A DNA stretch of 7,785 nucleotides from Candidatus Aenigmatarchaeota archaeon. Its GTDB lineage: Archaea; Aenigmatarchaeota; Aenigmatarchaeia; QMZP01. A model generated the notes under the pieces. The model had not been told where the DNA came from. It searched no databases and saw only the letters and a list, made by a program, of their open reading frames with translations. Shown one piece after another: positions 1 to 5,414 of this stretch. The position numbers and the translations under genes were made by a program. Numbering within the stretch: the stretch's first letter is position 1; each line of letters starts with the position of its first letter. The stretch is from contig JACQOB010000116.1 in the NCBI GenBank assembly GCA_016202745.1, forward strand, positions 1 to 7,785, in the 5' to 3' direction.

Positions 1-16
1 GATTTATGATGATAAA

Positions 17-25
17 TTTTATAAG
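17..25 (-). promoter_or_regulatory. Possible TATA box for a gene left of the window
   Basis: Read on the minus strand this is CTTATAAAA, a good archaeal TATA element. A transcript starting about 25 nt downstream would begin at or just beyond position 1, so it would serve a leaderless minus-strand gene outside the window. No start codon is visible to confirm it. On the plus strand the same bases face only the antisense of the next gene. Confidence 0.3.
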
Positions 26-75
26 CGTTTATTGACACTACAGCTAGTCAGTCAAATGGCGTGTGGATATAGAAT

Positions 76-510
76 TCATCTCATTGTGATGACGTGCTCC
101 GTGTACCCGTCGCCTTTCCACATGTGCCTGGTTGTCCTGTATCCCCAGCCGTCTCCCAATAGGTATGAAACCTTGAAGCGCATGTATGTTGCGTCGATAT
201 TCTCGGGGGAGACATGCATCTTCAGCCTGGGGAAGGGGTCTGAGTGGAACTGGTAGACTATTTTCCTGTCTTCTACCAAAGGGAACCTCACGTCGAGGCC
301 GAGCTTTCTGTCCCTTTCGCCAACCACCCTCGCAAAGTCCTGCGGGTAGCCTTTCGTGAATGGCGGCTCCGCGGCGTCATAGGACTTCTTCAGGCCGCGC
401 TCGACAATATTCCTGAACAAGTCCAGCGCCCTGTCCTCTCCCAGCTCCTCCTTCAGCACAAAGAACATGTTTTCATAGAGGCTGAAGAATGCTTCGTTGC
501 GTTCTGCCAT
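76..510 (-). CDS. Small soluble protein, possibly ATC-hydrolase-like
   Basis: This gene encodes 144 residues from ATG at 510 to TGA at 76, with no signal peptide or membrane segment. The N-terminal third (about 5-45) is helical and acidic, with LYENMF and KEELGEDRALDLF. It is followed by a mixed alpha/beta part with DPFPRLK near residue 91 and an aromatic, glycine-rich end (LLGDGWGYRT, then WKGDGYTEH). This order loosely recalls the L-2-amino-thiazoline-4-carboxylic acid hydrolase-like family (PF14196): an LYxxLxxELGE helix, a central xxCPF/DPFP strand and a GD-containing final strand. The Cys usually seen in that family is absent, so the assignment is weak and enzymatic function should not be assumed. 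The start is supported by a TATA box centred 26 nt upstream, implying a leaderless mRNA. It is transcribed alone, 90 nt from the gene on its right. Confidence 0.75.
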   Translation of the reverse strand: MAERNEAFFSLYENMFFVLKEELGEDRALDLFRNIVERGLKKSYDAAEPPFTKGYPQDFARVVGERDRKLGLDVRFPLVEDRKIVYQFHSDPFPRLKMHVSPENIDATYMRFKVSYLLGDGWGYRTTRHMWKGDGYTEHVITMR

Positions 511-531
511 AGGAAGGTTGTTGCTGCAAAG

Positions 532-539
532 CTTATAAA
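532..539 (-). promoter_or_regulatory. TATA box for the 76-510 gene
   Basis: The minus strand reads CTTTATAAGC around here. Its centre lies 26 nt upstream of the ATG at 510, the normal archaeal TATA-to-transcription-start distance. Transcription should therefore begin at or next to the start codon. This is a leaderless arrangement and it supports the chosen start. Confidence 0.65.
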
Positions 540-557
540 GGCGTGGCTGGCTGCGGG

Positions 558-584
558 AAAATAAATGAAAGAAAAAAAGGAAAA
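558..584 (-). terminator. T-rich archaeal terminator of the 601-1620 gene
   Basis: Just after the minus-strand stop codon at 601 the RNA-sense strand becomes pyrimidine-rich, with runs TTTTCC, TTTTTTT and TTTATTTT. Archaeal RNA polymerase terminates at such oligo-T tracts without a stable hairpin, and none is seen here. The tract lies between the stop and the promoter of the next minus-strand gene, where termination is expected. Confidence 0.55.
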
Positions 585-600
585 TTTCTTAACCCTTTCT

Positions 601-1620
601 TTACAGGCATCTTCCGCTTGAGCACACAGTGGTGTTGCCGCCTGCGCAGTTGAAAAACCCGCCTGCAACAAAATCGTCTATGCAATAGAATTCATTGAGT
701 GTTGTGCTTGATATGCAGACGTCTGTTCTTGATATTGTTGCATCGGTGGCTGTTCCCTGCACTGTCACGACAAAACCGCCGTCTGTGTCTGTGCATGGGG
801 GCAGCAGTTGTATGGTGTCTGAGACCTGCCTTATGTTCAGCGCGTTGTCCCTGACCTCATAGTAGACTGTCTTTGTTCCATCTCCAGACGAAAGTGACCA
901 CGCCTGTGTTGCTGTGCAGCCCATCCACCCGGTGAAGAGCAGGTCTTCATTTGCATACCTGCAATCCTTGACGCCCGAACCGCTGTCAGAGAATGTCAGG
1001 TAGAGCGTCACATTTGGCGTTGTTGTGTTTGGTGCTCCATTATTGACCGATATGCTTGCACTTGGCTGTGTTACATCGCAGTCGTTAGGGCAACTGGTGC
1101 TGGTTTCCCCGGATTCACAGACCCCGTTCCCGCACAGTGTGCACGAGGCTGTGGAGATTGTGCAATCCGGTGTGCATGTCAGGCTTCCGCCAGTGTAGTT
1201 GAAGCCCTGGCATGTCTGGCTTCCGAAGTCGCCCCCGTCGCACTGCTCGCTTGCCTGGTTAATCACTGCGTCGCCGCAGAATGGTGCCGGTATGCACCTG
1301 CCGCTCTGGCAGATTCCGTTGGGCGCGAAATTGCCGCACCACATCAGAACGGATTTTGCGCTGTTGCCCCGGCAGTAGAATTCCCTGACTGTGTCAACAT
1401 TGTAGCAGTTGTCAGGGAAACTGCTTGTGCCATGCGGGCTGGTTCTTGTCACAGTCCCGAAGATCGCAGGCACAATTCCTCCGTCCGAGTCGCTGCACGA
1501 AACAGTCTGGTTTGCGGCTGACACGACTCCGGTGCTTGGTATGCCTGAAAGGGATATTGCCGATAGAACGAGCACGGCAGCCAGGAAGACTGCCAGTTTT
1601 GTTGTCATACCCTTTTTCAT
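601..1620 (-). CDS. Secreted cysteine-rich multidomain surface protein
   Basis: The product is 339 residues with a Sec signal peptide (KKGMTTK, then a hydrophobic stretch to about 29, cleavage near Ala35/Ala36). Modules in order are: a six-Cys module (42-110) opening CSDSDGG and ending CQSGRC; a DUF4215-like Cys-rich repeat (115-160) with CGD...EQCDGGDFG; a second motif CGNGVCESGET...CPNDC (163-181); an Ig-like beta region (about 184-275) with FSDSGSGVKDC; and a second copy of the six-Cys module (276-339) opening CTDTDGG and ending CSSGRC. Several N-x-S/T sequons suggest N-glycosylation. Such modules are common in DPANN extracellular proteins; the role is unknown but adhesion or surface binding is plausible. 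There is no C-terminal membrane anchor or sorting signal. GGTG at 1628-1631 sits seven nt before the ATG. The gene diverges from the DedA gene and ends before a T-rich tract. Confidence 0.88.
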   Translation of the reverse strand: MKKGMTTKLAVFLAAVLVLSAISLSGIPSTGVVSAANQTVSCSDSDGGIVPAIFGTVTRTSPHGTSSFPDNCYNVDTVREFYCRGNSAKSVLMWCGNFAPNGICQSGRCIPAPFCGDAVINQASEQCDGGDFGSQTCQGFNYTGGSLTCTPDCTISTASCTLCGNGVCESGETSTSCPNDCDVTQPSASISVNNGAPNTTTPNVTLYLTFSDSGSGVKDCRYANEDLLFTGWMGCTATQAWSLSSGDGTKTVYYEVRDNALNIRQVSDTIQLLPPCTDTDGGFVVTVQGTATDATISRTDVCISSTTLNEFYCIDDFVAGGFFNCAGGNTTVCSSGRCL

Positions 1621-1652
1621 TCAGTTACACCTTACCTTTATTGGACCGCAAG

Positions 1653-1661
1653 CTTTTTAAA
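1653..1661. promoter_or_regulatory. Shared TATA element for two divergent genes
   Basis: The plus strand reads CTTTTTAAA, containing the palindrome TTTAAA centred at 1658.5. To the right the ATG of the DedA gene is 27-28 nt away, giving a leaderless transcript. To the left the ATG of the cysteine-rich gene is 38-39 nt away. That would leave a leader of about a dozen nt carrying GGTG at 1628-1631 as Shine-Dalgarno. The spacer is only 65 nt and no second good TATA box is visible, so both genes probably use this element. Confidence 0.55.
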
Positions 1662-1685
1662 CGCATCCGAGAACATGTGAAGAAT

Positions 1686-2339
1686 ATGGACATTGTCACC
1701 GCACTGCTGCAGTTCATCCTGCACATCGACGGGCAGCTGGTCTCGATAACGCAGGCCTACGGGCTTCTCACATACGCCATCCTCTTTGCGGTGATATTCC
1801 TGGAGACAGGGCTTGTGGTTGCGCCTTTCCTGCCGGGGGATTCGCTGCTTTTCGCGGCGGGGGCGCTGGCGGCGCTTGGCTCGCTTGACGCTGCCCTGCT
1901 GTTTGTGCTGCTTGCGGCTGCGGCCATACTGGGCGACACGGTGAATTACTGGATAGGCCACAGGTGGGGGACAAAGCTGTTCACAAGGGAGAGGTGGTTC
2001 CTTAAGAAGGAAAGCTTGGACAGGGCTTCCGCGTTTTATGAGAGGCACGGGGGCAAGGTCATTGTCATGGCGAGGTTCATACCCATCATAAGGACGTTCG
2101 CCCCTTTTGTCGCCGGGCTGGGGAAGATGCGCTACAGGTATTTCCTTTTCTACAACGTGGCCGGCGGCCTGCTCTGGACAGGTATATTCGTTTTCGGAGG
2201 ATTCTATTTCGGCAGCCTGCCTGCCGTGAAGGACAACTTCAGCCTGGTCATATTTGCGATAATAGCCATATCTCTTGTGCCGGTGGCTGCTGGGTTCGTC
2301 CTTAGGAAACGTAAGAATATAAGCACAGGCGGGAAATAG
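1686..2339 (+). CDS. DedA-family membrane protein, probable lipid-phosphate flippase
   Basis: The product is a 217-residue DedA/SNARE-associated-family integral membrane protein. The bacterial relatives UptA/YqjA move undecaprenyl phosphate across the membrane; in archaea the likely cargo is a dolichyl-type carrier used in glycosylation. Hallmarks are visible: FLETGLVVAPFLPGDSLLF (E40, D52), GDTVNYWIG (D84), and MARFIPIIRTFAPFVAG (R130, R136) before the NVAGGLLW helix. These acidic and arginine residues match those reported as essential in E. coli YqjA. Hydrophobic segments lie at about 27-50, 55-83, 135-175 and 187-208. The reading frame is open further upstream to 1425, but that part overlaps the divergent gene. 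ATG 1686, 27-28 nt from the TATA box, is preferred; an in-frame GTG at 1677 is an alternative. The DUF460 gene follows after nine nt, so this is the first operon gene. Confidence 0.92.
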   Translation: MDIVTALLQFILHIDGQLVSITQAYGLLTYAILFAVIFLETGLVVAPFLPGDSLLFAAGALAALGSLDAALLFVLLAAAAILGDTVNYWIGHRWGTKLFTRERWFLKKESLDRASAFYERHGGKVIVMARFIPIIRTFAPFVAGLGKMRYRYFLFYNVAGGLLWTGIFVFGGFYFGSLPAVKDNFSLVIFAIIAISLVPVAAGFVLRKRKNISTGGK

Positions 2340-2348
2340 CATAATTGA

Positions 2349-2858
2349 ATGCGGCCACAGCTAATCGTGGGCGTGGATCCGGGGACAACGACCGGGATCT
2401 CAATTCTAGACCTCGACGGCAGGGTCATCTCTGTAATGAGCGGGAAGGGCCTTTCAAGGTCCGACATCTCAGGGATGATATCGCAGGCCGGCAATCCTGT
2501 CATCATAGCGAGCGACATCAACCCCGTTCCCAGGGCGCTGGAGAAGCTTGCCTCCGCCTTCCTGGCCAGGATTGTCACCCCGACCGAGAATTTCACGAGG
2601 GAGGACAAACTGGACATGGCCAAGGCGTACACCAAGAAGTATTATGAGAGGAGGCCCCTCTGGAACAACAAGCATGAGAGGGATTCGCTGGTTGCCGCCA
2701 TCTATGCATGGAAGAGGGTGAGGCCCCTCATGAGGAAAATAGACGAGAGGCTGGAGGATGCGGACACGGAGGCCAGCAGCTTTGTGAAGGGAAACGTGAT
2801 AATGTCCAGGACGAGCATTGACGCGAGCGTGAAGCAGTTTTATGGCAGGAGGCATTGA
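2349..2858 (+). CDS. DUF460 RNase H-like protein, short form
   Basis: The product is 169 residues matching the N-terminal RNase H/RuvC-like part of the archaeal DUF460 family (COG2433), a predicted nuclease family of unknown substrate. Visible motifs are GVDPGTTTGISILDLDG (8-24, with D10 as first metal ligand), LSRSDI, IIASDINPVPRALEKLA (D56), PTENFTREDKL and NNKHERDSLVAAIYAW (D112). Family members commonly run to several hundred residues with a coiled coil and a further C-terminal domain; here only a charged tail follows. The start is ATG 2349, nine nt after the DedA stop, and AATATAAG about 29 nt upstream could be an internal promoter. The C-terminus ends RRH where a duplicated 22-bp sequence begins. 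The second copy suggests the older ending was RRPKYYG, with TGA overlapping the archaeosortase ATG. Confidence 0.88.
   Translation: MRPQLIVGVDPGTTTGISILDLDGRVISVMSGKGLSRSDISGMISQAGNPVIIASDINPVPRALEKLASAFLARIVTPTENFTREDKLDMAKAYTKKYYERRPLWNNKHERDSLVAAIYAWKRVRPLMRKIDERLEDADTEASSFVKGNVIMSRTSIDASVKQFYGRRH
2832..2853 (+). repeat. 22-bp direct repeat, copy 1
   Basis: This sequence, starting AAGCAGTTTTATGG, is identical to 3293-3314. It encodes the last residues KQFYGRR of the DUF460 protein and contains AGGAGG. After the perfect match the copies differ by ATT versus C and then share GAAATA, so the original duplication was about 29 bp. Confidence 0.95.
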
Positions 2859-2864
2859 AATAGG

Positions 2865-2873
2865 CTTAAATAT
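2865..2873 (+). promoter_or_regulatory. TATA box of the inserted orphan gene
   Basis: CTTAAATAT is centred 25 nt before the ATG at 2894, the spacing for a leaderless transcript. It lies wholly inside the inserted segment, so the cassette brings its own promoter and does not depend on operon read-through. Confidence 0.6.
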
Positions 2874-2893
2874 CTAACTGGCGTCTAAGAAAT

Positions 2894-3292
2894 ATGGAAA
2901 GTGATTTAGGAACAGATTACAGGGCAGGCACAAGACATCTAATTATACATGGTTTGGGAAGGGAAGGCAACCAGTTTAACGAGATTGAAAGGAGGCTCAT
3001 ATCGCATAATATTACTGTCCACAGAATACACCATGTTGTGGATTATCAGGAACTGCCTTCTATTGCAAAGGCGAGGCTTGGCAATCCAGGTGTTTATCTT
3101 GTGATGGTTGATGACATGTTTGGTAGCCGGGCTATGGATCTAGCCCATGGGATACAGCCTTTTCTGGGGGACTTCGATACAGTTGATGGAATTTACTGGC
3201 TCGGTGGCGAGAGCAGCGGTGGCAGGGGTGTGCAGCGGATAAAACACAACGGCGCATATGCTAACTTCTATAGTCCCCCTCCCCAGGGATAA
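2894..3292 (+). CDS. Orphan hypothetical protein in inserted segment
   Basis: I do not recognise this 132-residue protein. It is soluble, with no signal peptide or membrane helix. It appears to be a small alpha/beta fold: strand HLIIHGLG (15-22), helix FNEIERRLISH, strand NITVHRIHHV, strand VYLVMVDDMFG (about 67-77), helix around RAMDLAHGIQPFLG, strand GIYWLGGESSGGRG, and a short tail ending SPPPQG. The VMVDD motif followed by a helix superficially recalls receiver or Rossmann-like domains, but no diagnostic set of residues is present. Its TAA directly abuts the second 22-bp repeat and lies in the same frame as the old DUF460 ending. Codon use differs from its neighbours, with more AT-ending codons and AGA beside AGG, consistent with transfer. 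The start is fixed by the TATA spacing. Confidence 0.7.
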   Translation: MESDLGTDYRAGTRHLIIHGLGREGNQFNEIERRLISHNITVHRIHHVVDYQELPSIAKARLGNPGVYLVMVDDMFGSRAMDLAHGIQPFLGDFDTVDGIYWLGGESSGGRGVQRIKHNGAYANFYSPPPQG

Positions 3293-3314
3293 AAGCAGTT
3301 TTATGGCAGGAGGC
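3293..3314 (+). repeat. 22-bp direct repeat, copy 2
   Basis: This copy is identical to 2832-2853. It starts at the base after the orphan gene's stop codon and carries AGGAGG (3308-3313), 14 nt before the archaeosortase ATG. The duplication thus kept the native upstream region, including a potential ribosome binding site, in front of the archaeosortase gene. Confidence 0.95.
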
Positions 3315-3327
3315 CGAAATATTATGG

Positions 3328-3903
3328 ATGAAGAGGCTTTTTCGCGGCCGGCTGGATGAGAAGCAGGCCAGGCTGCTGAACACCCTTTACTTCCTGGTGA
3401 GGCTCCTTGCCCTGTCGGCCCCGCTTTACTTCATAATCTCATACGGCGACCTTTACCCGCTGCAGGCCATCACGGCCTCCAATTCAGCACTCATACTTCA
3501 CGGCCTTGGGTACCAGGTGGCCCAGGACGGGCCTGTCGTGGCGGTAAGCGATGGCCTGTCAAGCTTCAGGTTCTTCATTTCGGAGGATTCCACCGCGTGG
3601 AAGTCGATGCTTTTCCTGTTTGCATTGATATTTGCCGTCCCAAAAGTTCGCATCAAAAAGAGGCTGCTTGGCATCCTGTGGGGGCTGCCGCTTGTGTGGA
3701 TCGGCAACCTGGGGAGGGTCGTGGGCATTGTGCTTGTCGAGAGGTCATACGGGATTGGCGCCGCACTTTTTTGGCACGACTTCCTCTGGAGGGCCGGGCT
3801 GGTGGCGCTTGTGCTGGGGCTGTGGCTGGTTTGGCTGGGCGGCGGCAGGCGCAGGTTATTTAGCCGATGGCACCAATTTAATACATGGCCAGGGGCGTCA
3901 TAG
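3328..3903 (+). CDS. Archaeosortase/exosortase-family membrane protein, Ser in place of Cys
   Basis: The product is a 191-residue polytopic membrane protein. Hydrophobic segments lie at about 19-39, 94-105, 113-137 and 156-171. The archaeosortase/exosortase signature layout is present: a loop SEDSTAWKSM (85-94) where the family has a Cys-Thr-Gly-type nucleophile motif, then GNLGR (N127, R130) matching the N-x-x-R arginine, and FWHDFLWRAG (H150) matching the His. These enzymes are transpeptidase-like and cut and transfer C-terminal CTERM-tagged proteins on the outer face of the membrane. The expected Cys is Ser88 (codon TCC at 3589-3591), so activity by the standard mechanism is doubtful. The ATG at 3328 once overlapped the DUF460 stop. 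The gene's 3' end overlaps the next gene by 19 nt, implying coupled expression. No protein in the window carries a recognisable CTERM tail. Confidence 0.82.
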   Translation: MKRLFRGRLDEKQARLLNTLYFLVRLLALSAPLYFIISYGDLYPLQAITASNSALILHGLGYQVAQDGPVVAVSDGLSSFRFFISEDSTAWKSMLFLFALIFAVPKVRIKKRLLGILWGLPLVWIGNLGRVVGIVLVERSYGIGAALFWHDFLWRAGLVALVLGLWLVWLGGGRRRLFSRWHQFNTWPGAS

Positions 3904-4571
3904 GCATTGACACGATAGTGGGCCTGGGGATATTCATCACCGTGGTGGGGATGGCGTTCGCCATCTACATCCAGAGCTTTCCCTCTGACATCAGCACGCT
4001 TAAGATTGAATCCGATATCATTGCGGAAAGCATAATCGATTACATGACAGCCGATGCGGCTGATGTGCCGGTGACCTACGCTTCAGCCCTGCCCGTGCAG
4101 AACGCAGTCCTTTATTTCAATTTCTCATGGCCCTATGGCGCTGAATCAACAAAGGTGATCTCGCCCGCGGGCGGCTACCTCGACTGCATGCTGTCCGGCA
4201 ACTCGGTCTTCTTCAAGGGCGACCTGTCCGCAGGGCTCAACATCTTCACCATGGCCTTCAGCGACATCCAAAATCCAATTGGCTGCAGCGCCATAATTCC
4301 GACAACGGGCGCGAAGGTGGGCGTTCCGCTTACCTCCCAGGCAAAGAAGAGACTGTCCGGCACGAAGGTTAACCAGCTGTTTGCGATGCCGTACAAGAAG
4401 GCCAGGGAGGACCTCCGCCTTGGCAGGGATTTCAGGATTGAGATGTACGGCGGGACTAGGAATTATGGCCTCCTGCCGCCGCCCAACACCAACGTCTTCA
4501 CAAAGGAGAAGGTCATCGAGCTGGCAGAGGACCCGCTCAGCACGGCGGACGTGAAGGTTTACGTATGGTGA
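3885..4571 (+). CDS. Pilin/archaellin-like protein with class III signal peptide
   Basis: The product is 228 residues. The N-terminus MARGVIGIDTIVGLGIF fits a class III (type IV pilin/archaellin) signal peptide: basic ARG, cleavage after Gly4 by a PibD/FlaK-type peptidase, an acidic residue (D9) at mature position five, and a hydrophobic helix to about residue 29. The body (30-228) is soluble and presumably extracellular. It has FNFSWPYG, Cys residues in GGYLDCMLSG and PIGCSAI, and a PPPNTN stretch before the end. The subunit class (pilus, archaellum-like or minor pseudopilin) cannot be told, and no assembly ATPase or membrane platform gene is nearby. The start overlaps the archaeosortase 3' end by 19 nt. 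TTATTTAG at 3856-3863 is about 25 nt upstream and could be a weak private promoter. Confidence 0.78.
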   Translation: MARGVIGIDTIVGLGIFITVVGMAFAIYIQSFPSDISTLKIESDIIAESIIDYMTADAADVPVTYASALPVQNAVLYFNFSWPYGAESTKVISPAGGYLDCMLSGNSVFFKGDLSAGLNIFTMAFSDIQNPIGCSAIIPTTGAKVGVPLTSQAKKRLSGTKVNQLFAMPYKKAREDLRLGRDFRIEMYGGTRNYGLLPPPNTNVFTKEKVIELAEDPLSTADVKVYVW

Positions 4572-4583
4572 CGGTGCCATAGG

Positions 4584-4602
4584 GCCAGCGTGGCACGCTG
4601 GC
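4584..4602. promoter_or_regulatory. 19-bp perfect palindrome, possible operator
   Basis: GCCAGCGTGGCACGCTGGC consists of two nine-base arms around one central base. It lies 13 bp after the pilin-like stop and ends ten bp before the TATA element of the next gene. Perfect symmetry with an odd centre suits a dimeric DNA-binding regulator. As RNA it could form a hairpin, but no T-run follows, so an intrinsic terminator is less likely. GTGCCA (4574-4579) could pair alternatively with TGGCAC (4591-4596). Confidence 0.45.
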
Positions 4603-4612
4603 AGAAATGTCG

Positions 4613-4621
4613 TTAATATTA
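4613..4621 (+). promoter_or_regulatory. TATA box of the 4641-5222 gene
   Basis: TTAATATTA is centred about 24 nt before the ATG at 4641, consistent with a leaderless transcript. It separates this gene from the upstream operon as an independent transcription unit. Confidence 0.55.
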
Positions 4622-4640
4622 TAGGGAACAAGAAGATATT

Positions 4641-5222
4641 ATGAAGGCACTGCTTATCACGTTCCTTGCGGCCGCATTGGCGCTGTCCGCCTCTGCCGGC
4701 GCCCAGAAGGTTGACTTCAACCTCACGATCTCGGGTGCGGACAGCACAAACAGCGTCTATGTGCCCGGGGTTGGGGCTATCCAGCCGTCCTCTGACCTTA
4801 ACCTGATACCTCTCCCCCTGCAGCCGCCGCATTACTATGTCGCCTCATATTACAACAACGTCCTGTGGGGCCTTGCTGCATCAAAGGGCTCTTCAGTCGG
4901 CATCAGCGAAGCCGGCAGCGACCAGACAGTGAACATCAGGCAGAACCTGCAGGGCTCCAGGGTTTTTCTTGTCTTCTCGAAGGGGGACTACAAGAATATT
5001 GAAAAAAACATCGGCCTTGTCGAGTCAGGCGCCTTCCTGCTGCAGAACGTGCCCAGCTTCGCGTTCGGCAGCATCCAGTTCCTGCCGGTGAAGATACTGC
5101 TGGACTACCAGGACATTGACCTTTCCGGGGACTTCACCCTCCAGAGCGGCACCTTCCAGATAATACTGAGCAACGAGGGCCTGACAGGGACCAAGCCGCT
5201 GGTGAGGCTGAGGGTCGTGTAG
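4641..5222 (+). CDS. Secreted beta-rich protein of unknown function
   Basis: The product is 193 residues with a Sec signal peptide: MKALLITFLAAALALSASAG, with cleavage expected after AGA (residue 21). The mature part is mostly predicted beta strand with alternating hydrophobic residues: KVDFNLTISG, YYVASYYNNVLWGL, SRVFLVFSKGDY, SIQFLPVKILLDYQDIDL, and a final pair FQIILSNEG and KPLVRLRVV. It has no Cys and no C-terminal anchor, so it is probably exported and retained by interaction. I do not recognise the family. It matters that its last residues, GTKPLVRLRVV, recur twice downstream as tails of lost paralogs, so the gene belonged to a tandem family. It has its own TATA box, with a palindrome just upstream of it. 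Confidence 0.78.
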   Translation: MKALLITFLAAALALSASAGAQKVDFNLTISGADSTNSVYVPGVGAIQPSSDLNLIPLPLQPPHYYVASYYNNVLWGLAASKGSSVGISEAGSDQTVNIRQNLQGSRVFLVFSKGDYKNIEKNIGLVESGAFLLQNVPSFAFGSIQFLPVKILLDYQDIDLSGDFTLQSGTFQIILSNEGLTGTKPLVRLRVV

Positions 5223-5226
5223 TTTT

Positions 5227-5414
5227 CTATAGGATCATTTTAGGCCTGGTTTTGGTCCTTCTTTCCACTCTTTTTACAATGGGCAAAAGGCTGTCAAAGT
5301 ATCTCTCTTTTGCAGAATCCCTTGCATGAACATATTGTTTATATGATTCTATAACATCCTCCACCAATTCATCAGGTATTTCCAGCTCCCTGATTTCAAC
5401 AGCAAACCTTCTCC
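5227..5414 (-). pseudogene. C-terminal fragment of an unknown minus-strand gene
   Basis: The minus frame is open from 5538 to a TAG at 5227. Its first 40 or so codons are antisense to the two paralog tails and are not credible as protein. The believable part is the last 62 residues: a charged helical sequence with EIRELEIPDELVEDVIES and YVHARDSAKERYFDSL, ending RRTKTRPKMIL. It has no Met start; in-frame TTG or GTG could start a protein of about 45-67 residues, but no TATA or Shine-Dalgarno sequence supports one. The segment is AT-rich (23/60 G+C at 5341-5400), unlike the DNA on its left. The most likely reading is an N-terminally truncated gene joined into the paralog array by rearrangement. 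The family is unknown. Confidence 0.5.

Larger units (their letters stand above)
2854..3314 (+). mobile_element. 461-bp insertion with duplicated flank, carrying an orphan gene
   Basis: This segment plus one copy of the 22-bp repeat interrupts the DUF460-archaeosortase junction. Joining the first repeat to the sequence after the second copy gives the DUF460 frame the ending KQFYGRRPKYYG and a TGA at 3329-3331. That stop overlaps the archaeosortase ATG at 3328 as ATGA, a typical operon junction, so the uninterrupted form looks ancestral. The insert is AT-richer: 3001-3060 is 24/60 G+C by hand count against 40/60 at 2521-2580. It holds a TATA box and one gene. No terminal inverted repeats or recombinase are visible, so the mechanism is unknown; 'mobile element' here means an inserted segment. 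Confidence 0.65.

Noticed and set aside
32..256. Plus-strand open frame near the left edge, with a TATA-like TTTTATAAG upstream
   Set aside because: It is antisense to the supported 76-510 gene and shows no protein-like pattern. The TATA-like site is better placed for a minus-strand gene outside the window.
1425..1685. Upstream extension of the DedA reading frame by 87 codons
   Set aside because: It overlaps the start of the divergent secreted-protein gene, runs through the shared promoter and encodes no DedA-like sequence. ATG 1686 fits the TATA spacing.
1638..2342. Long minus-strand open frame opposite the DedA gene
   Set aside because: The translation is rich in Arg, Pro, Gln and His as expected from the antisense of a GC-rich membrane gene. 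It matches no family, while the plus frame is a clear DedA protein.
2854..3292. Classical insertion sequence
   Set aside because: There is no transposase or recombinase reading frame, I found no terminal inverted repeats, and the 22-29 bp duplication is longer than for most insertion sequences.
4584..4602. Intrinsic hairpin terminator for the pilin-like gene
   Set aside because: The inverted repeat is real but no T-run follows, which archaeal termination needs. Its place beside a TATA box suits an operator better.
4146..4832. 228-codon minus-strand open frame across the pilin-like gene, palindrome and next promoter
   Set aside because: It spans two plus-strand genes with good N-terminal signals and a promoter. 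Its composition is typical of an antisense shadow.
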